Shown in pieces: positions 53,287-62,367 of a stretch of 64,000 bases of DNA. A program made the translations under genes and the position numbers. The notes beneath the pieces were generated by a model, which worked only from the letters and a program-made list of their open reading frames with translations, was not told the DNA's origin and did no database searches. The stretch lies in assembly GCA_964596345.1 (NCBI GenBank), contig CAZQSZ010000001.1, positions 620,001-684,000 of the forward strand. The letters run 5' to 3'. How positions within the stretch are numbered: position 1 is the stretch's first letter; each line of letters begins with the position of its first letter. This stretch comes from CADEDV01 sp964596345. Lineage in GTDB: Bacteria > Bacteroidota > Bacteroidia > Chitinophagales > Chitinophagaceae.

Positions 53287-55356
53287 TTACTTTTTTTGTT
53301 TGATCCACTGAAATGAAACACCGGCATAATAATTACGGCGGGGTGCAGCATTATAAAAACGGTTACCGGCAGCATTGATATCATTACCAAGGCTGTAACT
53401 TTCATCCAGTAAGTTGTCAATGCCAGCATAAATGTTGAGCCGGCAGGCACCTCTCTCTTTTTTCTTCCAGCCCATCTGGCAACCCAGTAAATGATAGGGA
53501 TCAGCTTTTGCAGTATTGGCATCGTTCATATAAATGGAGGATGCAGCATAATAACTCGCATTAAGGTATATACCGTAGTTGAACTGAAGTTCAGTCAGCA
53601 AGGTGAAAACGGTGGACGGAACAGATGGTAATTCATTTCCGGAAAAATCATCGATTCCTTTAATGAAGCTTCCATACCGGAAATGGTTTAGCGTAATATC
53701 CGTTCTCGCAGTAATGCTCCTGAAGAAATTACTGAATAAAAATTGCCGGTAGTCGGCGTGAAATTCAATACCTTTTTGTTGTATATCACCAGCATTAACG
53801 AAAAAATCGGCGCCACCTGCATCACGGCGTTGTACCAATGCGTCATTTAAATGGAAGTAAAATCCTGTTAGCTCGAGTTTGAGTTTATTCTTTAATAAGG
53901 AAGAACGCAGGGTGGCTTCATAATTCCATCCCTGTTCAGCTTCGAGATCAGTGCTGATCATACCGGTAGAGGGTAATACTTCTGCAATCGTAGGCGGGGA
54001 AAAACCTTTTGACAGGGTAGCAACGAGGATGATCTTTTCATTGAAATTTCTCAGCAATGAAAATTTTGGTGCCAGTTCATTCCTGTAGGTGCGGCTTTGC
54101 CGGGTCACAGGATACCTGCTGAGCCGGGTGATCTCCAGTTTTGTTCTGTTGATACTGGCACCGGCAAGTAAATGCCATTGATTGCCCAGTTCTAATGTAG
54201 ACTGTAAAAAAATGACATACGCCTGGTTGTTGGTATCATCATTGGTTTGCAGGGTATCGGGATTTCCATTTTTGTTTTTCGAAACTTGTGTGTTAAAATA
54301 CCCCTGCTGGAATTCTGCACCGGCTACGACTCCCAGTTTTAATCCCTTTTGTAGATAGCTGGTATACTTAAAGACAGTTCTTCCGCCAAAAGATGGCTCG
54401 ATTCTTCTTTCATAGTTGCGGATGGCAGAATTTTTTACCTGTGTATAGCTGCCATATAATGTACTGGTATTTTTTAAATGGTTGCTAATACGCAAATCAT
54501 TTGTAAAACCGGCCAACAGGTTTTTTTGAAAAATAGCAGCCTTTGCATTGACAGCGCTGGGGAAACCACCACCTGCCGGTCTCGCTGCTTTTGGATCAGC
54601 AGTAAACTCTGCGAGTGTTAAAGCACCGGGTGTCTGGTAATACATATCGGTGAATAGCAAAGAAGCTGTGAGATCATTCCGGTTTCCTTTGAAGGAAGAG
54701 ACCCATGAAAAATTGTCTCTCCGCATATTGGTTTGTACCCGGTAACCATCTGTTTGATTGTGGGCATAGCTTACCTGCTGTTTGTTTTCTTTGGTCCCAA
54801 ACCTTGCCGTGGCAAAAATATTCTGCAAATTAAAACTGCCGGTCGTGTATTCGGCACTGATACCGGGCTTCCAGGCACCAGAGAAATTATTTAATAAGAT
54901 TAACCCCCCGGTACCTGCACCATACATACTGGCAGCAGGCCCTTTTATAACTGAAATATCAGAAAAGTTATTCCAGGCGAATTGGTTGAAGTAGGTATTG
55001 CCGCCGGGATCTGTGACTGGCATATCATTCCAATACACTTTAATATTCCGAACACCAAAAGGAGAGCGGAGTGAACTTCCTCTTATATTGATACGGTAAC
55101 TGCCCGGGGAACGTTCTTCCATTCTTACACCTGAAATGGCGTTGAGCCCATTGACTAAAGATGTCTTATTTGAATAGTCTGCAATGGATGAAGATATCGT
55201 ACAGATGCTTACCGGTGAATAGCGAAGCGGCTTTACTTGTTCAAAAGCTTTTACTGTAACACTGTCCAGCACCCGGGTGCTGTCGGACACCTGGGCATTG
55301 ATAAAGGAAGGAATAAAAAATAATAGAAAATAAATAATTACGCTGGCTTTTCTCAT
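53287..55356 (-). CDS. TonB-dependent receptor, substrate unknown
   Basis: 689 residues from the ATG at 55356, where a clear signal peptide begins (MRKASVIIYFLLFFIPSF, cut after INAQ); the frame continues upstream but overlaps the permease promoter. The plug is VSICTISSSIADYSNKTSLVNGLNAISGVRMEERSPGSYRINIRGSSLRSPFGVRNIKVYWNDMP and ISVIKGPAASMYGAGTGGLILLN. The barrel C-terminus is NYYAGVSFQWIKQKK. It lacks the CarboxypepD N-terminal extension of SusC proteins, so siderophore or metal-chelate uptake is more likely than glycan uptake. No ligand-specific neighbour helps. Confidence 0.88.
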   Translation of the reverse strand: MRKASVIIYFLLFFIPSFINAQVSDSTRVLDSVTVKAFEQVKPLRYSPVSICTISSSIADYSNKTSLVNGLNAISGVRMEERSPGSYRINIRGSSLRSPFGVRNIKVYWNDMPVTDPGGNTYFNQFAWNNFSDISVIKGPAASMYGAGTGGLILLNNFSGAWKPGISAEYTTGSFNLQNIFATARFGTKENKQQVSYAHNQTDGYRVQTNMRRDNFSWVSSFKGNRNDLTASLLFTDMYYQTPGALTLAEFTADPKAARPAGGGFPSAVNAKAAIFQKNLLAGFTNDLRISNHLKNTSTLYGSYTQVKNSAIRNYERRIEPSFGGRTVFKYTSYLQKGLKLGVVAGAEFQQGYFNTQVSKNKNGNPDTLQTNDDTNNQAYVIFLQSTLELGNQWHLLAGASINRTKLEITRLSRYPVTRQSRTYRNELAPKFSLLRNFNEKIILVATLSKGFSPPTIAEVLPSTGMISTDLEAEQGWNYEATLRSSLLKNKLKLELTGFYFHLNDALVQRRDAGGADFFVNAGDIQQKGIEFHADYRQFLFSNFFRSITARTDITLNHFRYGSFIKGIDDFSGNELPSVPSTVFTLLTELQFNYGIYLNASYYAASSIYMNDANTAKADPYHLLGCQMGWKKKERGACRLNIYAGIDNLLDESYSLGNDINAAGNRFYNAAPRRNYYAGVSFQWIKQKK

Positions 55357-55413
55357 AGCATGGATCATTAATGGCTGCACTAAGTTAGAAGGTTTTCTTT
55401 GTATCTTCAAGCC

Positions 55414-56760
55414 ATGAGATCAAAGAATAAGTTAGGGCTCTTTTCCTTCACGATGATTGTCATCGGGCTGGTGATTGGCATGGGTATCTTCAGAACGGCT
55501 GCCACCAGCGCCAAAGATGCATTGAACCCTTCTGTGTATTTCAGTGCCTGGATCATTGGCGGGTTGGTTGCTTTATGTGGCGCATTGACCTATGCAGAAA
55601 TAGGGAGCCGGTACCCTGTCACCGGTGGTTATTATAAAGTGTTTGCCAAAGCCTATCATCCCAGTATTGCTTTTGCGATCAATTGCCTGATCCTGGTTAG
55701 TAATGCTGCCAGTTTGAGCGGCGTGGCACTGATTGGCAGTGGGTATATATTAAAGCTGTTTCCGGGAGAGTGGACGGATATTCATAAAGCACTGCTGAGC
55801 TGTGTGGCCATTCTTATATTTTATGTGATCAACCTGCAGGGGCTGAAGATGAGTTCAAGGGCGCAGAATATTCTCATGATCATAAAGATCACCATGTTGC
55901 TGGTACTGATTGCAGCTTTGCTTTTCCCGGACCAGTATGCCGTGCAGACAACGTTGCAGGAACCGGCTGCCTCCTCATTCAGTACAATGGATTGGATCAA
56001 AAGTCTTGGTGTGAGCCTGATAGCTGTCTCATTTACTTATGGCGGTTACCAGCAGACGATCAACTTTGGCAATGAAGTGGAGAAGCCTGCAAAAAATATT
56101 CCCCGCGGTATTTTTATCGGTATTGCAGTGATCATTATACTTTATCTACTGGCCAACCTCAGTTACTATAATGTGGTGGGTTTTGAACGGATGAAGGGAG
56201 AAAGGGAGGTGGCCTATGTCGTGATTGATAAAATATTTGGCGAAAAAGGAGCCATTGTTTTCTCTGCTTTTCTTTTTCTAGGCGTATTGGCTTATGTGAA
56301 TGGGTTACTGATGAGTAATCCCAGGGTGATGTATGCCATGGGCGAAGATGGTAGCCTACCGAAGATTTTTGCCAGGCAAAATGAAAAAACAAATGTGCTG
56401 ACGTTCTCCCTTACCATTTTTGCAGCTATATGTATTGTGATCCTTTTCTTTGCGCAGGAATTTGAAAAGATCCTGAGCTTTACGATTTTCCTGGATTGTT
56501 TTGGCATGGTGCTGAGCAGTGCCACCATTTTCTGGTTCCGGAAAAAAACTAAGCACCTGGATGGAACCGGCATTTATAAAATGAAGTTATTTCCTTTACT
56601 GCCTTTGATCTTTATGGCCGCTTATCTATTTGTAGGCACCAGTATCGCTATTGATGACCCAAAAGCTGCCTTGACCGGGGTTGGCGTATTAGCTGCTTTT
56701 ATCCTCGTCTATTTTATATTCAATCACAACCGTACGGTTGCTGATAAAACAGAAGCATAA
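55414..56760 (+). CDS. APC-superfamily amino acid permease
   Basis: 448 residues from the ATG at 55414, five codons inside an open frame that otherwise begins at TTG. Twelve hydrophobic helices are predicted, with the APC signature GMGIFRTAA in helix 1 and an amphipathic helix-6 region (ISVTFTYGGYQQTINFGNEVEKPAKNIPRG) typical of L-type amino acid/polyamine transporters. The stop overlaps the next start as TAATG, so the permease and the PLP enzyme are translated together. The shared substrate may be a sulfur amino acid (inference from the partner). Confidence 0.88.
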   Translation: MRSKNKLGLFSFTMIVIGLVIGMGIFRTAATSAKDALNPSVYFSAWIIGGLVALCGALTYAEIGSRYPVTGGYYKVFAKAYHPSIAFAINCLILVSNAASLSGVALIGSGYILKLFPGEWTDIHKALLSCVAILIFYVINLQGLKMSSRAQNILMIIKITMLLVLIAALLFPDQYAVQTTLQEPAASSFSTMDWIKSLGVSLIAVSFTYGGYQQTINFGNEVEKPAKNIPRGIFIGIAVIIILYLLANLSYYNVVGFERMKGEREVAYVVIDKIFGEKGAIVFSAFLFLGVLAYVNGLLMSNPRVMYAMGEDGSLPKIFARQNEKTNVLTFSLTIFAAICIVILFFAQEFEKILSFTIFLDCFGMVLSSATIFWFRKKTKHLDGTGIYKMKLFPLLPLIFMAAYLFVGTSIAIDDPKAALTGVGVLAAFILVYFIFNHNRTVADKTEA

Positions 56761-57923
56761 TGGATATTTCTCAAATCATCAACGAGCTGGGCGAGGACCG
56801 GGAACAGTATTTCAATGCCGTGTCACCGCCCATCATGCAAACCAGCAATTTTGCTTTTAAAAAAGTAGCTGATCTTACAAAAGCGTTTGAAGATGAAATG
56901 GGGGGCTATCTCTACAGCCGTGGGCTAAACCCTACAGCAGATATCTTACGAAAGAAGCTGGCTGCATTGGATGGAGCAGAGGATTGCCTTGTTTTCAATA
57001 ACGGAGCCGCTGCAATTTTCGCCGGCATATTTGCGAATATTAAAGCCGGGGATCATATTGTATCAGTTAAAAACCCCTACACCTGGGCACAACGGATGTT
57101 TGATGTGATATTGCCCCGGTTTGGCGTCAGCACCAGTTATATTGATGGAACAACAATAGAGAACTGGCAGGCCGCAACAAAAGCCAATACCAGTTTTTAT
57201 TATCTCGAGAGTCCCAACAGCTGGACCTATGCTTTGCAACCCATCCGGGAGGTGGCAGCTTTTGCCAAATCAAAAAATATCACCACACTGATTGATAACA
57301 GCTATTGCACCCCCATTTATCAAAATGTAATAGAAATGGGTATTGATATGGCGATGCAAACAGCCACGAAATATATTGGTGGACACAGTGATACCCTGGG
57401 TGGTGTGCTGAGCGGCTCGCATGCCATGATGAAAAAGATCTTCGACAGCGAGTATTTGAATATTGGCAGCGGCATTCAGCCTTTTAATGCCTGGCTGCTG
57501 ATCCGGGGATTAAGAACGTTGCCGGCAAGGCTGGACCGGATCAGCCTTTCGACACAACAGGTGGTTGCGTTCCTGAAACAGCATCCGAAAGTGGATTCGG
57601 TTCTTTTTACGTTTGATGAAAGCTTCCCGCAATATGAGCTGGCTAAACAACAAATGAAAGGAGCCTGTGGTCTTGTCACTTTTAGTATAAAGACCAGTAA
57701 AAGAGAGGAGATCGTCCGGTTTTGTGAAAGCCTGCAGCACATTATGATGGCGGTAAGCTGGGGTGGCCATGAAAGCCTGGTGATACCTAAATGTGCCGGT
57801 ATTCCTGTTAACGAGTTTGACCCTTCTAAACCCGAACATCGTTATATCCGCCTGTATGTGGGATTGGAAGAACCCGGCTACCTGGTGGCCGACCTGGAGC
57901 AGGCTTTCGATAAACTATCCTGA
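56760..57923 (+). CDS. trans-sulfuration PLP enzyme (cystathionine gamma-synthase/lyase family)
   Basis: 387 residues of the Cys/Met metabolism family. The PLP lysine is K204 (TATKYIGGHSD), and the aspartate binding the pyridine nitrogen is D179 in LIDNSYCTP. The YSR active-site triple is at 52-54, and GAAAIFAGI binds the phosphate. The usual S/T-x-T-K signature is present. The reaction could be gamma-synthase, gamma-lyase or methionine gamma-lyase; the residues visible do not decide. Coupling to an amino acid permease by TAATG favours a degradative or salvage role. Confidence 0.85.
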   Translation: MDISQIINELGEDREQYFNAVSPPIMQTSNFAFKKVADLTKAFEDEMGGYLYSRGLNPTADILRKKLAALDGAEDCLVFNNGAAAIFAGIFANIKAGDHIVSVKNPYTWAQRMFDVILPRFGVSTSYIDGTTIENWQAATKANTSFYYLESPNSWTYALQPIREVAAFAKSKNITTLIDNSYCTPIYQNVIEMGIDMAMQTATKYIGGHSDTLGGVLSGSHAMMKKIFDSEYLNIGSGIQPFNAWLLIRGLRTLPARLDRISLSTQQVVAFLKQHPKVDSVLFTFDESFPQYELAKQQMKGACGLVTFSIKTSKREEIVRFCESLQHIMMAVSWGGHESLVIPKCAGIPVNEFDPSKPEHRYIRLYVGLEEPGYLVADLEQAFDKLS

Positions 57924-57985
57924 ATTTTAAGTCCCATTTATCAAAAATCATGGCCCCGGCAGGGCAATTCATTTATTTTTGTCAC

Positions 57986-59437
57986 ATGATGCTTCGATGT
58001 ATAAAACTGGCTGTAGCCCTTTTCATTTCTGCTAATCTATTTGCCCAGGTAAACACCGTGAAGCCAGCGGAACAATGGGACCTTGCAAAATGTGTGGACT
58101 TTGCCCTGAAGAATAATATTTCCGTCAGGCAAACAGACCTGCAATCCCGTTTATCAGCATTAGCCTACCAGCAAAACAAAGCAGGCCAATTACCATCCCT
58201 TAATTTGAACAGCAATGTTGGTTACCGGTTGGGACGTTCAGAAAATCCCACTACGGGTGTGCTGGAGGATAATAACTTCCTGAATATGGGGGTACAGTTA
58301 CAAACGGGTGTAACCATTTTCAACTGGTTTTCCATCAAGAATAATATTGAGGCCAGCCGTCTTTCTTGGGAAGCAGATAAAGAACAAACCAAAAAGATAC
58401 AAAACGATATTGCCTTAAATGTAGCAGTGGCTTATTTGCAGGTATTGCTCGCAAGAGAGCAGGCGAATATCGCAAAGGTGCAGGTGACACAAACACAGGC
58501 TCAGCTGGAAAATACAAGAAAAAGAGTGGATGCAGGGGTATTACCGGAATTAAACGCAGCTGAACTGGAGGCCCAGCTGGCAAGGGATTCTTCCAGCCTC
58601 GTATCAGCACAGGCTTCGGCGCAGCAATTTTTACTACAGATGAAGGCCTTGCTGAATCTTGATGCCGCCGCCCCTTTTGATGTAACAACTCCGCCGGTTG
58701 ACCTGATCCCGGTGGAAGTTTTAGCAGATTTGCAGCCCGATGCAGTGTATGCGCAGGCCATTGCCACGTTGCCTCAGCAGAAAGTAAATTTGTTACGAAT
58801 TGAATCTGCAAAAAAAACAGTAGCAGCAGCAAAAGGAAATTTATATCCTTCTGTTTCGGCCTTTGGTGGTTTAAGCAATAACTATGTCAATATCAAAGCA
58901 CCTGTATTTGCTCCTAACGGCCAGTTCAGTGCATCGGGTGCATTTGCAGATGTAAATGGTACCTTGTATGGTGTGGTAACGCCAGATTTTGTCCAGGTAG
59001 GTGAAAAAGCAATTCCGCTGGGAAAACAATTTAAAAACAACTTTGCCCAGAATATCGGGATTGGTTTAAGTGTTCCCATTTTTAATGGCCGTACTGCCAG
59101 AACAGCCTGGGACAGGTCCAAAATAAATGTGCAACAGCTGGAATTACAGAAAGAACAGGGCGATATGCAGCTCAAGCAGGATATTTATAAAGCTTACACT
59201 GATGCGATTGCCGCACTGCAAAAATTTAATGCAGATAAAAAATCAGTAACAACTTCTGAAAAAGCATATGACTTTGCCAATAAAAGGTACCAGTTGAATT
59301 TACTGTCAACCTACGACCTGATCAATAGCCAGAATAACGTACAAAGGGCAAAGATCCAGGCCTTGTACTCGCAGTATGATTATGTTTTCAAAATGAAATT
59401 ATTGGAATTCTATAAAGGGCAGGGCTTAAAACTATAA
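57986..59437 (+). CDS. TolC-family outer-membrane efflux protein
   Basis: 483 residues from the ATG at 57986 (another ATG follows directly), where the signal peptide MMLRCIKLAVALFISANLFAQ begins. The open frame reaches 57950 but that extension is not signal-like. Two long amphipathic helical repeats contain NNISVRQTDLQSRLSALAYQQNKAGQLPSL and KNNFAQNIGIGLSVPIFNGRTARTAW with the conserved GLSVPIFNG segment. It forms the trimeric exit duct of a tripartite exporter. A TATTTTTG at 57974-57981 resembles the -7 element but lies only 5 bp from the start. Confidence 0.88.
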   Translation: MMLRCIKLAVALFISANLFAQVNTVKPAEQWDLAKCVDFALKNNISVRQTDLQSRLSALAYQQNKAGQLPSLNLNSNVGYRLGRSENPTTGVLEDNNFLNMGVQLQTGVTIFNWFSIKNNIEASRLSWEADKEQTKKIQNDIALNVAVAYLQVLLAREQANIAKVQVTQTQAQLENTRKRVDAGVLPELNAAELEAQLARDSSSLVSAQASAQQFLLQMKALLNLDAAAPFDVTTPPVDLIPVEVLADLQPDAVYAQAIATLPQQKVNLLRIESAKKTVAAAKGNLYPSVSAFGGLSNNYVNIKAPVFAPNGQFSASGAFADVNGTLYGVVTPDFVQVGEKAIPLGKQFKNNFAQNIGIGLSVPIFNGRTARTAWDRSKINVQQLELQKEQGDMQLKQDIYKAYTDAIAALQKFNADKKSVTTSEKAYDFANKRYQLNLLSTYDLINSQNNVQRAKIQALYSQYDYVFKMKLLEFYKGQGLKL

Positions 59438-59450
59438 ACTTTCTTTTGTT

Positions 59451-60809
59451 ATGAACAAGACATTGAAATGGATATTGATAATTGTCGGCATATTGGGCGG
59501 ATTATTTGCATTAGCGAAAGTATTCGGCGGCGATGGAGATAAAACAGAAAAAGTAGCTGTTGAAAAAGCGGCCAAACGGACCATCATTGAAACCGTGAAT
59601 GCCAGTGGCAAGATTTACCCGGAAGTAGAAGTGAAGGTCAGCCCGGATATTTCCGGCCAGATCACTGAGCTGACGGTGGAGGAAGGAGACAGTGTAAAAA
59701 AGGGCCAGACGCTGGCAAAAATCTATGCCGATATTTATGCATTGCAAAGAGATGAAGCTGCATCAAGGGTCAACCAGTCGGCGGCTACGGTTGATAATAG
59801 TAAAGCAGCCCTGGAAGCACTGAAAGCAAACCTTGACCTGGCACAGCAATCGTATGACCGTAACAGGACTTTGTTTGACCAGAAAGTGATCTCCAAATCA
59901 GAGCTAGAGCAATTTGAGACTACATTAAAATCTGCACAGGCCAATTATACTGCAGCGCAACAAAATATCAGGGGACTCCAGGCAGGTATGCAAAGTTCAC
60001 AAACCGGTTTGTCCAGGGCGAATAAGGACCTGAGCCGTACGACCATTATTGCGCCGATGGATGGAGTGATCTCTTCGTTGAAAGTGAAGAAAGGAGAAAG
60101 CGTGGCGGGTAACAGTTTTAATGTGGGTACAGAAATGATGACCGTAGCTGATATGGCAGTGCTGGAAGTGCGGGTGGATGTGGGAGAAAATGATATTGTA
60201 AAAGTAAATATCGGCGATTCTGCAGATGTGGAAGTGGATGCGTATAATAATCGTAAGTTCAAAGGGGTGGTTACAAAGATTGCCAGTAGTACCGGGAGCG
60301 GCAGTTCGCTTACAACATCCAATGATGTTACCAATTATGAAGTAAGGATCCGCTTAGACAAAGAATCGTACAAAGACCTGGCGGTAAAAACATTTCCGTT
60401 TCGGCCGGGTATGAATGCCAGTGCTGACATCAAGACACGGAGAATTGAGAATGCTTTGGCTGTACCCATCACGGCTGTCAATGCCAGGGTAAAAGGAAGC
60501 GATAAAAGCATGGCAGATAAAAAGAAAGAAGACCAGCAAAGCAAAGGCGAGGAAGATGATATGAACAATACTGAGATGCAGACCGGCGATGAACTGGAAG
60601 AAGTTGTATTTGTTTTGCAAAAAGATGGCACCGTTAAAAAAGCGGTTGTAAAATCCGGGATACAGGATATTAACTATATAGAAATCCTTAGTGGCCTGAA
60701 ACCCGGTGATGAAGTGGTGTCGGGCCCCTATACGGCCATCAGTAAAACACTGAAAGATGGTATGAAAGTAAAAGTGGTGCCAAAGGATAAACTTTTTGAG
60801 AAGAAATAA
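59451..60809 (+). CDS. HlyD/MacA-type periplasmic adaptor protein
   Basis: 452 residues. A single N-terminal membrane helix (about 6-25) is followed by a lipoyl half-motif (VKVSPDISGQITELTVEEGDSVKKGQTLAKI), a long coiled coil (about 95-185), and the second lipoyl half, TTIIAPMDGVISSLKVKKGESVAGNSFN. A beta-barrel and a membrane-proximal domain follow. The Lys/Glu-rich stretch at about 350-375 is a variable insert. It bridges an inner-membrane transporter to TolC, whose gene lies 13 bp upstream. No transporter gene follows: the next gene is gpsA, after a strong terminator. Confidence 0.88.
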   Translation: MNKTLKWILIIVGILGGLFALAKVFGGDGDKTEKVAVEKAAKRTIIETVNASGKIYPEVEVKVSPDISGQITELTVEEGDSVKKGQTLAKIYADIYALQRDEAASRVNQSAATVDNSKAALEALKANLDLAQQSYDRNRTLFDQKVISKSELEQFETTLKSAQANYTAAQQNIRGLQAGMQSSQTGLSRANKDLSRTTIIAPMDGVISSLKVKKGESVAGNSFNVGTEMMTVADMAVLEVRVDVGENDIVKVNIGDSADVEVDAYNNRKFKGVVTKIASSTGSGSSLTTSNDVTNYEVRIRLDKESYKDLAVKTFPFRPGMNASADIKTRRIENALAVPITAVNARVKGSDKSMADKKKEDQQSKGEEDDMNNTEMQTGDELEEVVFVLQKDGTVKKAVVKSGIQDINYIEILSGLKPGDEVVSGPYTAISKTLKDGMKVKVVPKDKLFEKK

Positions 60810-60829
60810 TACCGGGTGATTAATTTTAT

Positions 60830-60863
60830 AAAGGGTGCTGAAACAACTTCAGTACCCTTTTTT
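60830..60863 (+). terminator. intrinsic terminator after the TolC/HlyD pair
   Basis: A 13-bp stem (60830-60842 with 60848-60860, one G-U pair) with a 5-nt loop ACAAC is followed by a run of T. It lies 20 bp after the adaptor stop and separates the efflux pair from gpsA. Confidence 0.85.
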
Positions 60864-60941
60864 ATTGAATAGTTTTTCAAACAGGTTGGTTTCTTACCTT
60901 TATTGCGGATTTATTTGGTAACAGGTTTAATTTTTTCTGAC

Positions 60942-61982
60942 ATGCGTTTTGGAATCATAGGAAGCGGCAGCTGGGCAACGGCGTTGGCTAAAATTCTTAC
61001 CGATAAGAAGCATGCGATCCATTGGTGGATCAGGAATAAGGACTCTGTTGAGCATCTGCAACAACGCCGGCATAACCCGCATTACCTGAGTTCTGCTTAT
61101 TTTGATGTATCACTGCTTACTATTTCTGCTGACGTAAAGGAAGTGGTTCGTAATTCCGATGTGCTGGTGATCGCTGTCCCTTCAGCCTATGCAGAGGAAA
61201 GCCTTGCTTCATTAAGCCCGCAGGACTGGGAAGGGAAAAAAATTATTTCTGCTATTAAAGGATTATTGCCCGGCAAGGATATCCTGCTTAATTACTACTT
61301 ACAACAGCAGTTCAATATCCCGCTGGAAAATTACTTTGCCGTACTGGGCCCCTGCCATGCAGAAGAAGTGGCAGCAGAAAAATTATCCTATCTCACTTTC
61401 TCGGGGGTTGATATTACGACGGCTTCTGAAATGGCTTCTCATTTTACCACCGATTATATCAGTACAGTGGTAAATCATGATATCCTGGGAGTGCAATATG
61501 CTGCCGTATTAAAAAACATTTATGCTGTTGGTGCAGGAATGGCGCATGGGCTGGATTATGGTGATAACTTCCTTAGTGTTTACATTGCCAATGCAGCCGA
61601 TGAGATGGCAGGCTTTCTTAAAAAATTTGGTGCCGAACACATCACAGTCGGTGAACATGAAGAGGAGGAAGATCCACTTACCCACCGGAAGACACCTAAT
61701 TATGCGGCTTCTGTGTACCTGGGGGACCTGCTTGTAACTTGTTATTCATTATATAGCCGTAACCGGACCTTCGGTAATATGATCGGCAAAGGCTATTCCG
61801 TAAAATCGGCCCAGTTGGAAATGAATATGGTGGCGGAAGGGTATAATGCCTCAAAATGTATTTATAATATTAACAAGTCGGTGGATGCGGCTATGCCGCT
61901 GGCCGAGACGGTGTATAAGATTTTATGGGAAAATGTTAATCCCCTGGAAGGATTTAAACGTATAGAAGGGGTGATGGTCTGA
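60942..61982 (+). CDS. gpsA: glycerol-3-phosphate dehydrogenase [NAD(P)+]
   Basis: 346 residues from the ATG at 60942. The frame opens at 60903, but the enzyme's Rossmann motif GSGSWATAL must start within the first ten residues, as MRFGIIGSGSWATA does here. Further hallmarks are the VIAVPSAY loop, IISAIKGLLPG, VLGPCHAEEVA, the catalytic-lysine segment YAAVLKNIYAVGAGM, and SRNRTFGNMIGKG. It reduces dihydroxyacetone phosphate to sn-glycerol-3-phosphate for phospholipid synthesis. The CHAEE instead of the classical PSxAxE is common in Bacteroidota. Confidence 0.92.
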   Translation: MRFGIIGSGSWATALAKILTDKKHAIHWWIRNKDSVEHLQQRRHNPHYLSSAYFDVSLLTISADVKEVVRNSDVLVIAVPSAYAEESLASLSPQDWEGKKIISAIKGLLPGKDILLNYYLQQQFNIPLENYFAVLGPCHAEEVAAEKLSYLTFSGVDITTASEMASHFTTDYISTVVNHDILGVQYAAVLKNIYAVGAGMAHGLDYGDNFLSVYIANAADEMAGFLKKFGAEHITVGEHEEEEDPLTHRKTPNYAASVYLGDLLVTCYSLYSRNRTFGNMIGKGYSVKSAQLEMNMVAEGYNASKCIYNINKSVDAAMPLAETVYKILWENVNPLEGFKRIEGVMV

Positions 61983-62163
61983 TTAGTGTGAAGGGAATAG
62001 TGATCAGATAACCAGTAAATCTCACCCTATGCCACTTTTTTACCATGGATTCGGCCCTTCTGCCATACTGATAATGCTGGCCTGCCTGGCCGGAAAACAA
62101 GTTTACAATTATTGGAGACAACATCAAAAGTTTTAACTTCATCGTGACCAAAATTGTTGTTAC

Positions 62164-62367
62164 ATGATCCAGTTTTTCCAGGTGCTTTTCTTCACCGCTG
62201 CCATTGTTCTCATTGTTTTGAATGTGCTGGAGTTTAATAAATACCAGGAAGGTAAAAAAACAGGCGGCACGCCTCATCCCATTAAATGGTTCAGTTTTGT
62301 TCTCACTTCGTTAGTTGCTATTGGTTGTGTACTGAATATTTTGGTTGGCTGGATCAAGAACGGTTAG
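62164..62367 (+). CDS. small two-helix membrane protein of unknown function
   Basis: 67 residues with two membrane helices (about 3-22 and 43-62) joined by a basic loop containing KTGGTPHPIKWF. I know no family. The ATG lies 181 bp after gpsA, and its stop overlaps the convergent hemW stop by 4 bp. Similar small proteins with this layout are common in Bacteroidota without a known role. Confidence 0.55.
   Translation: MIQFFQVLFFTAAIVLIVLNVLEFNKYQEGKKTGGTPHPIKWFSFVLTSLVAIGCVLNILVGWIKNG

Noticed and set aside
53287..55356. SusC-type glycan receptor
   Set aside because: No N-terminal CarboxypepD-like extension and no SusD gene next to it.
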